Positions 6,429 to 8,186 of a DNA stretch of 8,186 bases are shown here, piece by piece. A program made the translations under genes and the position numbers. The notes under the pieces were generated by a model. It ran no database searches. It worked only from the letters and a program-made list of their open reading frames with translations, and had not been told where the DNA came from. The stretch's first letter is position 1, and every line of letters begins with the position of its first letter. Source of the DNA: an uncultured Oscillospiraceae bacterium (lineage in GTDB: Bacteria > Bacillota > Clostridia > Oscillospirales > Oscillospiraceae); contig CAKTKX010000053.1 of NCBI GenBank assembly GCA_934572365.1, positions 1-8,186 on the forward strand. The letters run 5' to 3'.

Positions 6429-6499
6429 ATTCGCTGCACGACGCACCGCCCCTTTCTTTCGATCGGGGGCAAAAGAAGCATCACCCCCGAAAAAATCGA

Positions 6500-6534
6500 G
6501 GGGAACCGCCTACCGGGGCGCTGCTGGCAGCACC
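6500..6534 (-). repeat. Repeat element, copy B (inverted relative to copy A)
   Basis: Read on the minus strand from 6534: GGTGCTGCCAG, an insert of about 11 bases, then TAGGCGGTTCCCC. This matches copy A except for the insert and one missing T. The first 18 bases can fold as a 7-pair stem with a CCAG loop, giving a structured 5' end to the toxin mRNA. Confidence 0.75.
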
Positions 6535-6540
6535 ACGAAC

Positions 6541-6569
6541 AGCATATCACATGATCCGACAGATTGCAA
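6541..6569 (-). promoter_or_regulatory. Predicted promoter of the toxin mRNA
   Basis: Read on the minus strand: -35 TTGCAA (6569-6564), 17 bases, extended -10 TGATATGCT with the hexamer TATGCT (6546-6541). Each hexamer matches consensus at four of six positions and the spacing is ideal. Transcription would start near 6534, exactly at the element GGTGCTGCCAG, and just after the terminator of the lipoprotein gene. Confidence 0.55.
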
Positions 6570-6570
6570 G

Positions 6571-6619
6571 AAAAAAAGCGGGGCGTATCATGCGGCAATG
6601 CCGCGATACGCCCCGCTTT
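6571..6619 (-). terminator. Strong terminator of the lipoprotein gene
   Basis: AAAGCGGGGCGTATC (6575-6589) and its exact complement (6605-6619) form a 15-base stem, with a further 5-pair inner stem (GCGGC/GCCGC) after a 2-base bulge. On the minus strand it is followed by seven T residues. It begins 24 bases after the lipoprotein stop codon. Confidence 0.93.
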
Positions 6620-6642
6620 CGGATTCTTTCCAAAACCGTTTT

Positions 6643-7170
6643 TCAATTCTCCCTGTCTTGTAAATCGTCCTCAGAAACAAAAAACACGTCGCTTCCATCC
6701 ACAGAAATCGTCAGCGCATGACGGTAAACCACGCCGCCCTCCGTTTCCAGCTGAAATGTTACTTTACCGTCGCCCAGATATTCAAAATCCGAATCAGGCG
6801 CAGGCTTTGCATAAACGCCGCACTGGCTCGCAAAACCATCTTCGTCATAAAAAGCAACATTCGTTGTTTCCTCGTCCGGATCCCAGAACAGAACGGCTCC
6901 CACACGGTCACTGGCTTTATCCGCCACCAAAACACAGTCTATGTATTCAAATTCTCCGTTTCGGTTCATGCGATAAAACATGGAAGCAATTTCCTGCTCT
7001 GTCCAAACTTTTTCCGGAGTGGGTTCCGTTAAGAGGCAGGAAGTCTCTGGGGCGGTTTCCGCTGAAGGGCTGGAAGTCTCCCTTTCGCTCGGTGTACTCG
7101 CCTGACGGCCGCAGGCAGACATCATAAGCACAACAACAAAAATCAAACAAAAACTCTCTGATTTCGGCAT
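6643..7170 (-). CDS. Hypothetical lipoprotein
   Basis: A 175-residue predicted surface lipoprotein that I do not recognise. The signal is clear: lysine at 3, hydrophobic stretch 7-17, lipobox MSAC with the lipidated cysteine at 20. Residues 21-55 are rich in Ser, Thr, Pro and Glu, a flexible tether. The rest (about 56-175) is an acidic domain with alternating hydrophobic residues, as in a small beta-rich fold, ending SVDGSDVFFVSEDDLQ. A modest GGGGG site lies 7 bases before the ATG. It starts 35 bases after the glucokinase stop with no terminator between, so the two are probably co-transcribed. Its base composition is visibly lower in GC than that of the neighbouring metabolic genes, which may mean later acquisition. 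No enzyme motif is seen. Confidence 0.82.
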   Translation of the reverse strand: MPKSESFCLIFVVVLMMSACGRQASTPSERETSSPSAETAPETSCLLTEPTPEKVWTEQEIASMFYRMNRNGEFEYIDCVLVADKASDRVGAVLFWDPDEETTNVAFYDEDGFASQCGVYAKPAPDSDFEYLGDGKVTFQLETEGGVVYRHALTISVDGSDVFFVSEDDLQDREN

Positions 7171-7205
7171 ATATCTACCCCCGATACCGGTTTTCGATAC
7201 AGATA

Positions 7206-8153
7206 TCAGCCGTGAAAAGCATCCAGCGCCAGCTTGAACGCGCCGTATGCGCCCGCGTCATTGCCGAGGGAGGCCAGCGTGAACCGTGCGCCGCTGGCGG
7301 CGTGGAACACGTACTTATGGAAATACGGAATGATGCCGTCGATCAGCACCTGTCCCGCCTTGCTGACGCCGCCGCCGATGACCACCACCTCCGGGTCAAC
7401 GGTGGAGCAGACGTTGCCCAGGAACTCGCCCATGTAGGCGTAATACTGATCCAGAATGATGAGGGCTTCCTTGTCCCCAGCCTTGCCCGCGTCGAAGATG
7501 TCCTTGCAGGTCAGGTTTTCCAGCGACCGCAGGGAGCTGGGGGCGTCGGTGCTGTCCAAGTGGCGCTTGGCAAGACGGACGATGCCGGTGGCGGAGCAGT
7601 ACTGCTCCACGCACCCCCGCTTTCCGCAGTTGCAGGGGACAGTCTCGTCCCGGTTCAGGACGAGGTGGCCGATCTCCGCGCCAGAGCCGTGAGCGCCGTG
7701 GAGCAGCTTTCCCTCCACCACGATGCCGCCGCCCACGCCGGTACCCAGGGTGACGAAGACCATATTCTCACAGCCCTGGCCGCCGCCCTTCCAGAATTCG
7801 CCCAGCGCCGCCACGTTGGCGTCGTTGCCCGCCTTTACGGGGAAGCCGGTCAGCTCGGTGAGCTTCTGGGCGATGTTGAACACATCCCAGCCCAGATTGA
7901 TGCACCGGTTCACCACGCCCTTTGCGTTGACGGGGCCGGGGACGCCGATGCCCAGACCCAGGATATCGGAATCCGCGATTTTCCGCTCCGTCAGGAACGC
8001 CCGGACGGACGCCGCGATATCCGGCAATATCCGGATGCCGTTTTCCGACGTATCGGTGGGAATTTCCCAGTTTTCCAGCATTTTTCCCGTTTCGTCAAAA
8101 TAGGCGATCTTGACGGTGGTGCCGCCGAGATCGATGCCAAATCCGTATTTCAT
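7206..8153 (-). CDS. glcK: ROK-family glucokinase
   Basis: Phosphorylates glucose with ATP to glucose 6-phosphate in the cytoplasm, feeding glycolysis. The 315 residues match the family length. The N-terminal phosphate-binding motif is IDLGGTT (7-13), the catalytic aspartate D111 lies in GNDAN, the second nucleotide motif is LGTGVGGG (136-143), and the ROK zinc site is formed by H163 (EIGH) with C174, C176 and C181 (CNCGKRGC). These follow the Bacillus GlcK pattern closely, which separates it from ROK repressors: there is no N-terminal helix-turn-helix. AGGAGG (minus strand, 8167-8162) lies 8 bases before the ATG. The gene may continue an operon from beyond the window. Another hexose as substrate cannot be excluded. 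Confidence 0.94.
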   Translation of the reverse strand: MKYGFGIDLGGTTVKIAYFDETGKMLENWEIPTDTSENGIRILPDIAASVRAFLTERKIADSDILGLGIGVPGPVNAKGVVNRCINLGWDVFNIAQKLTELTGFPVKAGNDANVAALGEFWKGGGQGCENMVFVTLGTGVGGGIVVEGKLLHGAHGSGAEIGHLVLNRDETVPCNCGKRGCVEQYCSATGIVRLAKRHLDSTDAPSSLRSLENLTCKDIFDAGKAGDKEALIILDQYYAYMGEFLGNVCSTVDPEVVVIGGGVSKAGQVLIDGIIPYFHKYVFHAASGARFTLASLGNDAGAYGAFKLALDAFHG

Positions 8154-8161
8154 AGTCAGTT

Positions 8162-8167
8162 CCTCCT
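8162..8167 (-). promoter_or_regulatory. Ribosome binding site of the glucokinase gene
   Basis: A perfect AGGAGG on the minus strand, 8 bases before the ATG at 8153, fixes this start. Confidence 0.9.
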
Positions 8168-8186
8168 GCGTGATAATGAAGTTCTT

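Noticed and set aside
6287..6646. A single 119-residue minus-strand protein across the gap
   Set aside because: It would run through the strong lipoprotein terminator and the predicted toxin promoter; only its last 30 residues resemble a known family.
6564..7127. A 187-codon plus-strand frame opposite the lipoprotein gene
   Set aside because: Its translation is Pro/Arg/Lys-rich without domains and has no ribosome binding site, whereas the minus strand shows a lipoprotein signal and a terminator.
7182..7200. Direct repeat CGATAC (7182-7187 and 7195-7200) before the lipoprotein gene
   Set aside because: Only 6 bases long in a 35-base gap within a likely operon; too short to support a regulatory claim.

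Overview
The window looks like a chromosomal segment from a fairly GC-rich Firmicute, most likely a gut-type Clostridium relative (Oscillospiraceae/Lachnospiraceae-like). The reasons are strong AGGAGG-type ribosome binding sites, a Firmicutes-type ROK glucokinase with a CxCGxxGC zinc motif, lipoprotein signal peptides, and a translational GTPase fused to a YacP/Rae1-type NYN nuclease. The taxonomy is inference from protein style and base composition.

Layout. (1) Positions 2-3000, plus strand: the 3' end of an ABC uptake operon for peptides or nickel. It has two ATPases of the DppD/NikD and DppF/NikE type (the first cut by the window edge) and a family 5 substrate-binding lipoprotein. The gap before the lipoprotein gene carries an inverted repeat with the spacing of a NikR operator, which leans the reading towards nickel. 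(2) 3067-5607, plus: an 846-residue EF-G/Tet(M)-like ribosomal GTPase with a C-terminal NYN endoribonuclease domain. Its promoter lies inside a long palindrome that also contains its Shine-Dalgarno sequence. (3) 5695-6153, plus: a small PsiE-like four-helix membrane protein, with another palindrome over its start site and a strong terminator after it. (4) 6154-6642: an intergenic region that is not empty. It holds a 30-codon holin-like toxin gene on the minus strand, a promoter for it, a bidirectional terminator over its 3' end, and two inverted copies of a roughly 25-base element placed where the two convergent RNAs would begin. I read this as a type I toxin-antitoxin module. (5) 6643-8153, minus: a glucokinase gene followed after 35 bases by an unrecognised lipoprotein gene, ended by a strong terminator.

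The ABC genes work as one uptake system. The GTPase-nuclease is the most interesting single protein: one half resembles factors that bind the ribosomal A-site side, the other resembles an enzyme that cuts mRNA in the A site. The toxin region is the most interesting non-protein signal. Nothing suggests a phage, insertion sequence, CRISPR array, tRNA or rRNA.
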